Below the pieces are notes generated by a model that ran no database searches, was not told where the DNA came from, and saw nothing but the letters and a program-made list of their open reading frames with translations. From positions 26,947,744 to 27,011,743 of the forward strand of contig CM032123.1 of NCBI GenBank assembly GCA_018894105.1: 64,000 nucleotides of DNA, read 5' to 3'. The translations under genes were made by a program, and so were the position numbers. Below are positions 47,753 through 59,970 of this stretch, one piece after another. Origin of the DNA: Jacaranda mimosifolia (taxonomy: Eukaryota > Streptophyta > Magnoliopsida > Lamiales > Bignoniaceae). Every line of letters begins with the position of its first letter. The first letter of the stretch is position 1.

Positions 47753-48659
47753 CACAAACATCATGTTAGAAAATAATTGATTTGGCATAGGATAAATAGG
47801 CTATATTTTTAAGTCTTGATAATGAATTAATTTGATGGATCAAATATCGTTATTTATGATATTGATTCGATTTAGAAAACATCGAGAGGTACATAATTCA
47901 TTCATTGAATTTACAGAAAAAAAGGTTTATCATCTCTTAGGGACCAAATCCTGAGCTATTCATTGTAAAACAACAGATGAAATCAATAGGAGAATATATC
48001 TAAATACATTAAAGAATGGTAATTAAATTAAGATAATTAACTTTGTATAGATAAGGTTCGCTTAACTCACTAACATAACAATGAAATTATTCTTTAAGAA
48101 CATTTATTAAGATATAGACAATCTTAACAAATGAAATTAAGTAATATTTGTAATTGCACTTACCAAATCTTCTGTATTTATTCACATTTTTTAGAAGGTT
48201 AATTTTTTATTATGTTTTATAATTTTTACCACTATATCTCTATAAAATTGATATATTTTCAAATGCATTTGTATCAGTAAAAAACTATTAAGTCAAAGTA
48301 TGCCAACAGCAGCATTAGTGAACAACTTTTATAACTCTATACGTAAATTTGTAATTTACATATATCGATGTAATTACGTCTGAGATCCATTAACATGACA
48401 ACGAATTACTCCCTAACAAACGTTTATCAATATATTCAAAAATCTAAATTAAATAAGTACTTAAGTAATAATTGTATTATTGTACTTAAAACGATTATAT
48501 ATTTCTTCGCTTTTTTTAGGCTCAGCCCTTTAAATGCAATCGTAATATTTATAGCCATATCAAATTGGAAAAATGAAACAACATTCTCCATTATCTCAAA
48601 TTTTGGCGGCGCCCATGTATGAGCATATTTTATAACTGTACCATTAGATTATAATATGC

Positions 48660-48685
48660 ATGCGTGCATGCGTTCATGCACGCAT
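48660..48685. repeat. perfect 11-bp hairpin of RY type
   Basis: atgcgtgcatg (48660-48670) and catgcacgcat (48675-48685) pair exactly around cgtt. CATGCA is the core of RY elements bound by B3 proteins, but no gene lies next to it. Confidence 0.75.
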
Positions 48686-48714
48686 TTAACATTAATTAAT
48701 GGCACAACAATCAG

Positions 48715-49850
48715 TTAAAAAAAAATTAAGTTTCAACGGCTGCGTTTTAGTGACTGTGCATTGCAGTTATTAAGCAGTGAATTTTTAATCACCAGTCAGT
48801 GATCTATTCGAATATAAATTTAAAAAAATAACAATAATAATAACTGCTCGATGATCGCATGCACATGGTCACTAATTCGATTATCAATAAGCGAAAGATT
48901 TTTATCTTATTTGTTGATTCAGCCACAAATTAGCTTTTACTGATATCAGTGATTGTATAAAGCAATCACTAATTAATAATTGAATTATTTTTTGGCCACT
49001 AATTTATGATCAAGTTTTCATTGGGTGATTGATGTGGTCAGTACTTAGTAACTATATTTTTTGATAAATAATCGGTTATAAATAAAAAAAATTATTTTTT
49101 AATACAATTTTTAATATGAAAGCACAAAATTTATGTAATAAAGGTCAAAAAAATATTGTGTTTATTTAATAAATTTATGAATATAACTTTACATATAATT
49201 ATGTATTTTAGAGTTAATAATATGTGTATATATATATACAAATAATATATATTATGATAGATATGTCAAGAATCTAGAGGTATTAATGATAAAATCAATA
49301 TTTGTACTTTAGGATATTGAAGAAAAAATTTATAACTATTAAATGAATAATTATTAATTTTTGTTAAATTTTAAAACTCTAAAATAATAGTAACTTATAA
49401 ATAAGAGTTTTAATTACAATTATGTTTCGTTTTATATATACATATTTATATCATATATATTATATTGTAGAAATGGATACATGAAAATATATTTGGTCAG
49501 TGGTTAGCAAGTCTAACTATATACGAGTGATATATAAAGTGTACGAATTCTCAAGGTTTCGTAGTTCAAAATATTTGATAATTAATTCGCGGGTCATGGG
49601 TCGACCTGGTATAGTCATTGATTTTAAGTGGATAAAAAAATATTACTAATCGCCTAGTGATCAATACACAATGTTTTAAAAATCATATATAATTGGTGGT
49701 TATTAAACTGTGGCGGTTAGTAATTAGTGACCATTTAGTAAACGATAATGTTTTTTTGTATGATAACTTTTGTGATCGACCTAAGTGGCTACTAAATTGG
49801 CCAATGGACTTGTCAATAATTGATTTGTGCTTATTTTTTGAACACTCAAA
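48715..49850. mobile_element. degenerate non-autonomous CACTA element
   Basis: Decayed sub-terminal repeats in both orientations occur at 48740-49060 (ttttagtgactg, tggtcactaatt, cagtgattgtataaagcaat) and again at 49640-49830 (ctagtgatcaat, tagtgaccatttag, gtgatcgacc). They are the same type as in the CACTA at 35938. The interior is AT-rich with no transposase, and the ends are too worn to place exactly. Confidence 0.5.
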
Positions 49851-50579
49851 CAATCATTGATATCCCATTTTTTGCTGAATCTATATTAATGCTATGATTG
49901 CTATTGTACTTTAATGTAATTTAGATTTGAAAATTTGCTTGTTATTTTTACATAGTAATTCAAATTCTAAGATGATAATATTTACATATGATGCTGCATG
50001 AAAGTGGAGTAAGGTCCTTTTTAGTAAATAGTAATGTATTGATTCATTATTGCTAAAACGTATGCAAAGAGATATTTAACTCTTGAATGTTCTCGAAGAT
50101 TTGCAATTCTTTGTGAATGATTTTTATGCTAAAGTTCTCTTTGGGCCTTAGTATTTATAGTTTTTTTTTTCTTGCCGGGCTCAAGCCCATTAAGGCTTCC
50201 TTGCCCTTCTTCATGGGCTCAATTATTTTAGGGTTGTTTGACCATTTTTTATTTAATTAATTAATTTTGATCTATTGGACCCTTTAATAGTTCTTTCACT
50301 AATGTATCCTTATAAATTTAATTACCCATATCATTAATTCCCTTTTTCAATTTCAAAATCTTATGTTCATATTAAAAATATATTATAAAGTTCAATCTTT
50401 AGTATTTATCTTACCATAATTTGTTAAAATATGGTTGTGAATCCAATTAATTTTGCTTGGCCACTTTAAGTGTGTTTGCAAGTGCATAACTTCCATCTAT
50501 GTTGAGTCCGACTTGGTTTCAAAGTCAACGTGGCTTTTTAAGAGGCAATTCGAGGGCTGATTTTGTCATCACCAAAAGA
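49851..50579. other. spacer, no gene
   Basis: AT-rich with a slightly GC-richer patch near 50170-50230. Nothing was recognised. Confidence 0.45.
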
Positions 50580-53100
50580 CTTAGTAAAAATCTTAGTAAA
50601 AAGTTAAGGAGAGAGATAAAGAAAGCAAGCTTTTAAGATGAGTACTAAGATGAGTCCACAAAGTAACTTCCTCTTTCCTTCATATTGTCCTTGCTTTATT
50701 GTACTTTCATCTTGTGTCCACCATTCACAAATTTTCACCCTCCTCTTCAAAGTTAGTAAAATTTTTTGAAGTCTTATTAAGTCTAAATATATTTGAGAGT
50801 AGGTTCAAACTGACTCAAGCCTAATGAAAGAGTCCAAAATTAATCTTGTTCGCTATTTCTATCTTCTGTTGTCGACTGCCAGGGCTACTAATGAAGTTTG
50901 ATTAAGTTGCGCACTCGCTGTGCAGGTGCTGGCCAACCTCGTAATGCGATCTTGGGCGGCTACGAGGTGCTGGGGTTGAATACTTAAGGGCTAAGCACCT
51001 AGGTCGCCCATAGGGTTCCTTAGGACTAATGCTCACTGGGTGCCTATTTCTGGTGTCGATCGTTAGAGGCTAAAGTGGTTAAAGCCAAGGCATCTACCTT
51101 GGCGACTGTGTGTCTTCTAGTTTTGTTTATGCTCGTGGGGTCATCCTCATTCATTGTCGTAGTGTATTCAGTTTTTATGAACTCTTCATTGGGCATGTCA
51201 TTAGACCGAAGGTTAGATAGTCTTTTTGAGTCTTAAAAGTTGCAAAGTTAACATACTTTTCAGGAGTTGTTTTCTTCATCAGAGCCCGAGTCTGGGTTTG
51301 GAGTAGAGGGTTTTTCTGATCAGGAGTTCAAAAATGCTCTTACATCGATATTAGCCTTATTCGAGTGAAAGATATTAGATTTTTACTTCAGGCAGATGAA
51401 TTAGACATTATGAGATGTTGAATATGTGTATTTGAGGAGTTTGAGTTCCTTCTCCCTTGCTTAGGAATAACATGGTGTCACCTCTTAGAGTATACTTTAT
51501 TGATTTCAGTAGTTACTTCAATTGTGGTTTTTGTTGCCTCCAGAACCTCTTCCGTTGCATATAGTGATGAGCTATAGGGTATGTCTAAGTCAATTTATGC
51601 CTAACTTTTTGCATCCTTCATGGGGTTTTGACAGTAATTATGTGACTTAGGTCTGCGAATTTCCTCAAACAGTTATCATGCTTTGTTTAAAGTTTGTAAA
51701 ATTCCCAATGTTCCCTTTTTTCATGCTTTCCGCAACCTAATAGGAAATTTCTAAGTAGATTGCCTTCTTTGAGAGGGCTTGGAAAAATATGAACCTTTTT
51801 GTTTGCGATGAGGGTTGGGGTCATGCCTCATGAGTAGAGTAGTTCTTCTTCTTTAGTTTATTTAGTTCAAGTTCATCGTGACTTTCATAGGAGTTTTGTT
51901 GAGGTAGGGTTATTTAAATACCCCTTTGACATTACTTAGTTATATGTTTCCAATAGGTACTTAGAATATTTTTCTTTTGATTGATCGATTGTGCATATGT
52001 CTAAGTTGTTATCCTACAACATATTTCTCTACACCAATTTGTTACCAGGATCTACATAGTAAAAGAATGACGTAGGCAGGCATCCCCAACTGGATGGCAT
52101 CCGAGCCCTCCAAGCTACCAATCGAGAGAGACGCGTGCTTTCTTGCCTCCGGTAATGCGTCTCCCTAGTACAATTGAAGAGCTCGAGATAGTGCTTTTAG
52201 GTCTAGCTGGGAAGCATGCATATGGGTCTGCCACTAGAGGCACTTATCTATAAGCAGTTTGTCTTTTTCATGTCAACGAGGGCAAGGGACTTTTTCACAG
52301 TAGTTTAGATCAGAGCAATGGCATTAACTCTTACTAGGACATGGATGAGATTTCCCTCAACGTTGATCGCATACGAGACGTTGTGAGTGAGTATGATGAG
52401 GAAAAGTTGGAGTTATATACTTCTTCTAATTGACTGAGATGGCTACTGGAGATTTTGCATAAATAAGTGTTTGTCTCAACACTTAGTTTATTTTCATTAT
52501 TTTTTCCTACTTTTTGGTATGTTTATTCTTTCTTTGCAATGGTGCATAATTTTTTGATCCTCGTACCTTGTGCGTCTTTGAGCATAGGTTGGAACTTAGT
52601 AGAGTAGATATCGCATTGAGCAGAGAGAGCTGCAAGATGGTTATATAACTTAAAGTGGAGGTTGCTGAATTGGCTCAATAGTAAGGTTAGAAGGAAGAGG
52701 AGTTTGCATAGATGTAAAAGGAGTAAAAGCAACTGAATGCGTGATACGCTAAGGAGGTAAATAATGGAGAGAAGTTTTTGGAGCCTTTACTAGGAAGATG
52801 CCCATTAGTGCTTCTCACAAGGATATAGTCAAAGAATTCAAAAATTATAATGCATTCTTTAAGACTGTTGAGGTAGCAGCAACAGTGATTTACAAGCAGA
52901 CTATCCCAGATTGTCGTTGCATTCTGAGTGAGACTAGTTGATACTCCGCTAAAGATTTATTGATGCTAGACACCATTATTCTAGTTAATCTTTATACTAG
53001 AGAGCCTGGATGGGTGCCTAAAGCTAACACAGAGGCATTGGTGGAGGATCTAGTTAGTGCTATTCCACGAGAGTATAGGGTTTCTTTAATGTAGGGGTAA
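50580..53100 (+). pseudogene. gag-like retrotransposon protein remnant
   Basis: Weak. Plus-strand runs such as MVYFIDFSSYFNCGF (about 51470-51520) and EFKNYNAFFKTVEVAATVIY (about 52828-52890) recall the putative gypsy-type transposase/gag domain and the C-terminal part of plant gag-like coiled-coil proteins. Stops are frequent. Two less AT-rich patches (50900-51080 here and 53460-53680 beyond) share gcgcc/tgggcg-type text and may belong to the same element. Confidence 0.3.
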
Positions 53101-54351
53101 TACATAAGAGCTTCTACTTTCTATTTTATATTTTGGAACTACTTAGCATTTTGTTTTAGCCTCATTTGTACTTTGACTTGTTTTTTTGGATTTGATTACT
53201 CTTTTTAGAGGCTAAATGTTGGCTAGATATTTTTTTCCATTATGGGTATTTACTTCCTTTTTGCCTAAGTTATTTATTCATTCACGTTCACATATGCACT
53301 TAGCTAAATGAATGACTATCAAAAGTTATCGCCATTTTCCTTTTTTGCGCTATGTCCTTTGAAGGACTTATTTTGCCTAAACTTTATTGTTCTTGTGGTA
53401 TTATTAATGTATCTTTGAGCATTTTCATTACACGCATCGGGTTTTTCTACATGAGGCCATTATTGTAAATTCCATGGAATAGGTGCCACACCACACTATT
53501 GCACTCGAGGCGCCAATTGGGCGTTAGGCCAAGCAAAGATGCCCATGCTAGATGCCTAGCAACTACCTATATTGGGTGCCTATTATGGGTGCTCGTGCTG
53601 TCCCATTGGGCGCTTGCCCTGAGTTCCCTGTTGGTTTAGGAGCCCGCCCCTACTAGCTGGCCTACTTGCTCAGCTATCATGGCCATCAATTCTTTTTTGA
53701 GACATTTGGAATTTTCTAAAAGTTATTAGCTTTCGTTCTTTCAGTAGATACAACCGTCCGAATTCATATATATGCTTAACCGATTATCAGACTTTTAAGT
53801 GATGTTATGCTATCAACATGAGCTTAATGCATAATAGGAATGTGTAAGCAAGGTGTGAAGCCCCTTTTTGTAGAGTTTTGTCGCAAGTCATTTCAAAGGG
53901 GTATTAGCAAATCACATAGAATTGTGTATGAGAGTGTAGGTAACTCTCATTAGGGAGATCCCTTTGCAAAAATATATTAATTAAATTAAAATTTATTAGG
54001 TATCTTAGTTTTAACACCTCACTGGTGCGATTTCATTGCAGTACTTTGTAATTCGCTTTGCATATAATTGTGTGCTTTGCTGACAAGGTCCTATAAAAAA
54101 TCAGTGTCATGAAGAATTTTTGACAAAGTTATCGTTCAGTGGGTCTTCATTAACAATTATTGTAGTGAAGTTTGGTCGTAGGCCTCATTTATGAGGTCTT
54201 TATTGTTGGTGTTAAGTATTAAGATAACACCAAAGTATACACGTTGCTCAAGAGATTTTATCACCATGTGTCGAGTCGCTACGATGAAGTATGGCATGTT
54301 GGCCATGTGCCTATGGGAGGATTCAATAGTTGGTTTTAGAAGTGCAACATG
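53101..54351. other. no gene recognised, probable element sequence
   Basis: Likely untranslated or LTR sequence of the degraded element upstream of B. It includes a GC-richer patch at 53460-53680. Confidence 0.4.
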
Positions 54352-54683
54352 TGTAACACCCCTGAATTTGGTATTTTAGAAAAATAGGATTTAGAAATCA
54401 AAATATTAGTTTGACAAATTTTGGGGCTCGACAAATAAACAAGAAGGACTTAATTGCATAAAGATTGAAAGTGTTGGGGTCAAATTGCAAATAGGCAAGA
54501 CTAAATTGGATCATATCATAGGAATTCTGGGGGTTTGCATGGAAATATTTCGGGTCAAATGGGTGGAAGTGGGGCACTCATTAGTTGGAGGATTGAGTTG
54601 AGAGTTGAAGGAATTCTAGATGACTCAATTGGAGGCTAGGTAGAAGTTTTGGGGGGTCGAATTGTGATTTCTGGAAGTCATCC

Positions 54684-54692
54684 TTTATATAG
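54684..54692 (+). promoter_or_regulatory. TATA-like box in the LTR of B
   Basis: tttatatag about 330 bases into the LTR, followed by a C/T-rich stretch (ctccctcccccctcc). In the 3' LTR the same site reads tttatttag. Confidence 0.4.
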
Positions 54693-56229
54693 CTCCCTCC
54701 CCCCTCCAATTTCTTTATTTTCTTCACCGAAACCTACCATCTCCCTCTTCGGCGAACTCCATCGATGAAGGCCCATTTCAGAAAACTAAATCATTCAACA
54801 GCTTTCTCTTCAAAGTTACATTAACACCACATGCAACCCATTCCGACCGACGAACTACCAAGAACTTGAAGTTAAAAATTAACGGACAGTGGCATGTGGC
54901 GGGTCCGAAGTGGAAACTGAGTTCTGGGTGGAGATTCTTGTAGCCCTCAGCTCAAGGAATAGATTGGTGGTTTTGGCTTCAGGAACTGGCCACCGGCGAT
55001 CGTGAAATTAAGGAAAATTGAGATGGCGGCATAAGGTGGTATAGTTGATCGGAGCTCTAATTGAAGGCCTTTCCAATGGTAGATGCAGAAATTATTTTGG
55101 GTGTTAGGTTCATGCTGTTAAGATGCGTCAAGTGGTGGTGGTGTTGACAAGTTTCGGTTGCAGCGATGTTGAGGCAATTTCCTCTCCTCGACGTGATGAT
55201 CGCACTGGTGGTATTGGATTGTGGTTTTGAAGTTCTGGTTGAGATATCTTGGGTAAAGATCATAATTGAGATTTGACCTTGTATTGTTAATTCTTGATAA
55301 TACCTGTACTATGTCAAAAGATAAAGGAATTAATATAGGTCTTGGATATATGAACCATGCATGTGTGATTATATATGCTTAGTAGACCTAAATTTGCATT
55401 ATCAAATGATAACATTAGGATAATTGAGTTAATTAAGTGATTAAACCCTAATTTATGGATTTGAGACCTAAGTGGTAAAATTAGGTTGTTGTGAATAATT
55501 GGACTATTGTTGTTGATTTGGTACATTGTATTATATTCCTTTATTGAGACCAGCATAATTAGCAATTCTTTATCGAGACTATCGATTTAGCCGATTAAGT
55601 ATCGACTATAGATCGCTATTTATATAATTGTGATTATAAGGTCTAATGAAGATCTTACAGTAGACCTATTCTTCTGGTTAGATGTCGAGGAGTTGGGTCC
55701 CACGGACCAATAGGCTGTGACTGTATCTTTAAGGCTTTTAAGGTGAGGGTCTAACCTTTTGGGTATTTGGTCTGTATTCCCTATGTGGGTTTGCCAATCT
55801 ATCATTTGATTACACATATCTACCATTTGTGATAAACCCTGTGAGGGTTAATCTAGTTTATGTTCTGTAACTGCATCTTTTTTATTGAAATTCGTGAATA
55901 ATTCAAAACCTTGCTAGTAATCTATTAACTGTTTGGAATACCCCTGTAAGGGTTGATTTCTTAAATTTGTTCCTGATAAGAATTTAGACAGTCTATTCTG
56001 GTGCCAAGAACTACACTGTCTTGATTGGTTTGAACTTGTTCTATTTGCTGTACGTTTGGTCTTGTTCAGTTTATTTAAGACTATTCTATAAGTTATTGAT
56101 TCGCCATGTTGGCAGATTTGGACTATTTTGCATTATTTTATTGCCTTGTCAGCAAATTAGTTTGATTGGTTTTGATATGTGTACGGAGATATATTTGGGC
56201 CAAGTGCCAATCCTAGCGAAAGGCTTAGG

Positions 56230-56395
56230 TATATGGGACACACTAGGGATACTCCTAGGTATCAGCGATATCCTAGGGATACTCCTAGGTATCAGAGATA
56301 TGCCAATGATACTTTTGGGCAGCAAGGATGTACTAAGGATACTCCTAGGCATCAGCGATTTGCTAGGAATATTCCTAGGCATATACCATGTATCA
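56230..56395. repeat. 30-bp tandem array with CCTAGG palindromes (5' LTR of B)
   Basis: About six units like gatactcctaggtatcagc, each around 30 bp. Because 30 is a multiple of three, all frames stay open here and produce spurious ORFs. Confidence 0.85.
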
Positions 56396-57069
56396 AGTTG
56401 TCACGCTTTGGTAAGATTGACTGACTGGAATAAGGAGTGTCTGGTACACATGTTTTGTTATGATCTGTTGAATTGCATCAGTTAATTGGGTCTGTTTTGC
56501 TTGACTGTATCATGACTGCCTGCCTATAATCTGATCTGTTTGTAATCTGATCCTAACTGTAATCCCTTGATATATCCCTATTCTAACTTTTAATTGATGA
56601 TTGTTAAGTTGATTCTTCCTCGACGGATCCCTATTGCTTGTTATTGAAATTATCCCTCACTAAGTCCTTTGGACTTACCTTATGTATTATTCACATTTTT
56701 CCGAAATAGGGATTAGGTTATGGGCTTGGAGTCTAGGTTAGATCGGCGAATACATTTTGTAATAGAATAGATGTGTGTATCTGCTGATGGGTAACTTGGG
56801 CATTTTGTTATAACTTAGAGACATTGTGATATGTTAGGTTTGAATTAAATATCTACAGTATGTATATATTATATCAAATGTTATGGGATCGGCCATGGCA
56901 TGTAAATAACACTTTTGTTGAAGTTTGCTTAAGATTGAAATCCGTTGTTGTCTCTGATAAATATTAAAAAAAATTCTGATGGGCCTATTAACTGTCTTAT
57001 GGGTTAGACTTAAGACTTAACTGGTGACATCTCAGCTTAGGGGTTATCTTGAGTGGGGTGCCACAGAGG

Positions 57070-57081
57070 TGTTATCAGAGC
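57070..57081 (+). promoter_or_regulatory. primer-binding site (initiator Met tRNA) of element B
   Basis: tgttatcagagc, one base off TGGTATCAGAGC, 6 bases after the LTR end. Confidence 0.75.
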
Positions 57082-57383
57082 TTAGGTTTGTGACCTAAAT
57101 GTTAGACATCATTGGGATTCATGACTGACCTTTTGTTTAGGCTAGTTTGAGTATGAATTTTGGGTATTTTGCATATTAAAAAGCTCATATGTGATTCAAG
57201 GATTTAAGATGAATTTGATCAGTTGATATTAGGGATATGAGTTTGCGTATTGTGGGATGTCTATGGGTTCTTACCGTTTTGTCGTAGAATGATTAAGACT
57301 TATACATCTATAAGTTCAATTTAATTTCATTTAATCCTTCTCCTTGTTTTATTTTTGGAAGCTTGGAAGAGTTGGTAGAGTTT

Positions 57384-58558
57384 ATGGCATCTCAGGGAAG
57401 TTTAATTGTGTCCGCTCGGCCCAGAACTAAACGACAGGGAAGACCTACTGGGCGATGGGTCAATGATCGATAGGCTCCAAGACGAGAGGCTCCTACTCAC
57501 CCATAAGCTATGTAAGAAGAAGTGGTTTCGCAAACCCCTTCAGTTGGTCAGCCAGAAGACCCTATGTATCAAAGGGGACCAAGATTTAGGCAACAAGGTC
57601 AATGGCCAGGTACTGGAATAGGAATCGTTAATAAGATGATGGAAGATCGGGCATTGGAACGGTTCCTACATTTTTAGCCCCTGAAGTTCTAAAGAGACCT
57701 TAATGATAAAAGAGTCGCAGAACAAATTGAGAGTTTAGAGAATACTTTTGAGACACTGCTTTATTCATATGAGCAGAGGGTTAGATTTGCCACATTTCTT
57801 CTGGAAGGTTCTGCCTGAAGTTGGTGGAAGATGATTAATCGAAGGTGGACGGCTGAAGGAACCCACTAAACTTAGGAGAATTTCACCCAAGACTTCATGA
57901 GTAAATATATACAAAAAATGGTGAAACAAACGAGAGAAAGAGAATTTATGGACCTTATATGGGGGGCACAATCTGTAAGTTAGTAGAAGGTTACTTTTAG
58001 TCGACTAATACAATATGCTTCCTACATGCAAGATGATGAAAGTCGATAGACTCAACAGTTTGTGTAAGGTTTGCATTAAGAATTGAGAAGGGGTCTGGCC
58101 ACTTGCGAGTCGCCAAAGTTCGACCAAGAAGTAAGCAAGACACTGCAACTTGAGTCAGAGCCGTAGGAGATCCAAAAAATTAAGGATGGGGCCAAAAGGA
58201 AAAGATGCACATCGATGGGCAAAGTAATACCGAAAGAAAGCAACTGAAGTTTCAAGTTAGAAGTACTACCAAACAAGCCCTTCAGTCTGGTGAGATGGTA
58301 AATTTGACTTAGGAGAGACCACAAAAACGATGTGGATTTTGTAGAGCACCTAACCATGAGGAATCGAAATGCTGGAAGAAACATGATAGGTGCTTGGGTT
58401 GTGGAAGCGATCAACACTTCCTGAAAGATTACCCCAAAATGAGAGGCTCCACATCTGCAAGGAAAAGAAAGCAAGTAGCAGGATCTGATGGGGCACAGAG
58501 GATGCGAACTCAGGCTTATGCCCTCATAGAAGAAGAGCACCGGATCGTAGCGAGGTGA
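57384..58558 (+). pseudogene. Ty3/gypsy gag remnant of element B
   Basis: Gag would form the particle and package RNA. From an ATG at 57384 (MASQGSLIVSARPRTKR) a readable Gag follows with a few stops and frameshifts: LNDKRVAEQIESLENTFETL (57700-57760), VRFATFLLEGSA (57780-57815), FTQDFMSKYIQKMVKQTRER (57880-57940) and ATCESPKFDQEVSKTL (58097-58145). It ends in two CCHC knuckles at 58331-58435: CGFCRAPNHEESKC is intact, while CLGCGSDQHFLKDY has Tyr for the last Cys. Confidence 0.8.
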
Positions 58559-58559
58559 T

Positions 58560-59950
58560 AGAAGGTATGGTTTCTATTTTGAAATCTATGATAATGCTTT
58601 ATATGATCCTTGTGTTTAACATTCTTTCATATCTATTGCATTTCCTCAAACTAAATATGCAACTCGAGATTATAGCTTATCAAATAGAAGTTTAGACACT
58701 GTGAATTAGGATTGCCCAGATGATGATTGGGGACAGAGTATATCCAACCAATCTCATATAAATGTCTATCTGATAGTATGATGTGATACTTGAAAGGGAT
58801 TGAGTGTACAGTCATTAGGCATAGTGAACTGCTACACCAAATGCATCACGCTCGAAGATGAGATACCAATACTAATATGCCCTTCTAAAGATAACGCCTC
58901 CCCGATGCCAATTATATTTGCACTAAAGACTAGAAAGATTTTGGGGGAAGGCGGGCGAGGATTCCTGGCGTAACTTATCAATAAACCTTGAGATATAGTT
59001 TAAAATCAAGGAAGTGGAAGTGGTAGTTGAATAACTGGAAGTATTTTTGGAAGAATTGAGCTCATTACCCGCCACCCCACGGAGAAGAATTATTTGACCT
59101 TATGCAGGGATCAAGAATCTTCTCAAAGCTGGATTTGAAATAGGAATACTACCAGCTGAAGACTCGAAAAGACAAAGCAATGCACTTATGCATAGTTCTC
59201 GAAACCCTAAGAAAGCATCAGTTGTATGCAAAATTTAGCTAGTGCGGAATTTGGATAAAGAAAGTGACTTTTCTTTGTCATATCATATCCTAGGATAAGG
59301 TAGAGGTTGATCCCTATAAGATAAAGGTAGTAGTAAACTGGAAAAGACTAAAAAAAACGTAGCAGAAGTTCGTAGTTTTTTGGGTCTTGTCAGCGATTAC
59401 CAATGATTTGTGCAGGACTCTTCTAAAATAGCTAGCCCGTTGACTACATTAACTTGAAAAGATCAACCATTTGACTGAAAAGAGGATCTAAACATGAGAC
59501 AGCGCGGATGGATGGAAATTCTAAAAGACTACAATTTTTCCATCACCTATCACCTGGATAGGCAAATGTAGTGGCCAATGACTTGCGCCGAAGGGCTGGG
59601 ATGGCTTACTTACTAGGAGCAGAAGCACTAGAAAACCTGAGAACGGGTGCTATATTGAAATTAAAATAGCAAGTTAGATTGCAGAAATAAATGTAGTCTG
59701 AGTTAAATATCGACAACTAAATTATTCTTCCGTTCTATAAGAAAATATGTGTGTTAGAAAAAATGAATGAGAGATTGTTAAATGAGGCACACAAATTAAG
59801 ATACACATGCATCCAAGAGGCACGAATATGTATCGGAATTGAAATAGCAAGTCTGGCAAAATGTAATGAAAAAGAGAATATAGACCAATTGACCAAATCT
59901 GTTCATTTTCTACTAGATGAAATAGTACTCGGGTAAGAATCTGGGGACTA
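58560..59950 (+). pseudogene. scraps of pol (RT, RNase H, integrase) of element B
   Basis: Short islands only. FSKLDLK then EYYQLKTRKDKAM (59118-59180) is the RT palm start; VAEVRSFLGL (59359-59388) and SSKIASPLTTLT (59415-59450) are the RT-RNase H connection; WMEILKDYNFSITYH (59512-59555) is near the RNase H end. LLNEAHKLRYT and DQLTKSVHFLLDE (59775-59930) are integrase traces. The RT active site, most of RNase H and the integrase core are deleted. Confidence 0.7.
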
Positions 59951-59959
59951 GATTCTTTT

Positions 59960-59970
59960 AAAGGAGAGAG
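59960..59970 (+). promoter_or_regulatory. polypurine tract of element B
   Basis: aaaggagagag directly before the 3' LTR. Confidence 0.75.

Larger units (their letters stand above)
47304..48714. other. spacer, no gene; (GAA)n microsatellite and a palindrome
   Basis: AT-rich. It contains about ten GAA units at 47722-47752 and an 11-bp perfect hairpin at 48660-48685. The open frame 48395-48622 has no recognisable domain. Confidence 0.5.
54352..57063 (+). repeat. 5' LTR of retrotransposon B
   Basis: Starts tgtaacacccctgaatttgg and ends gagtggggtgcca at 57063. It is related to the A-type LTRs at both ends but differs in the middle: where A has the catgcttgggtaag array, B has a 30-bp tandem array at 56230-56395. 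A TATA-like tttatatag lies at 54684-54692 and the hairpin aagtcctttggactt at 56662-56676. Confidence 0.85.

Noticed and set aside
48395..48622. 75-residue frame
   Set aside because: AT-rich translation without recognisable domain or gene structure.
56230..56395. CRISPR-like regularly spaced repeats
   Set aside because: Contiguous degenerate 30-bp tandem units without unique spacers, inside a plant LTR.
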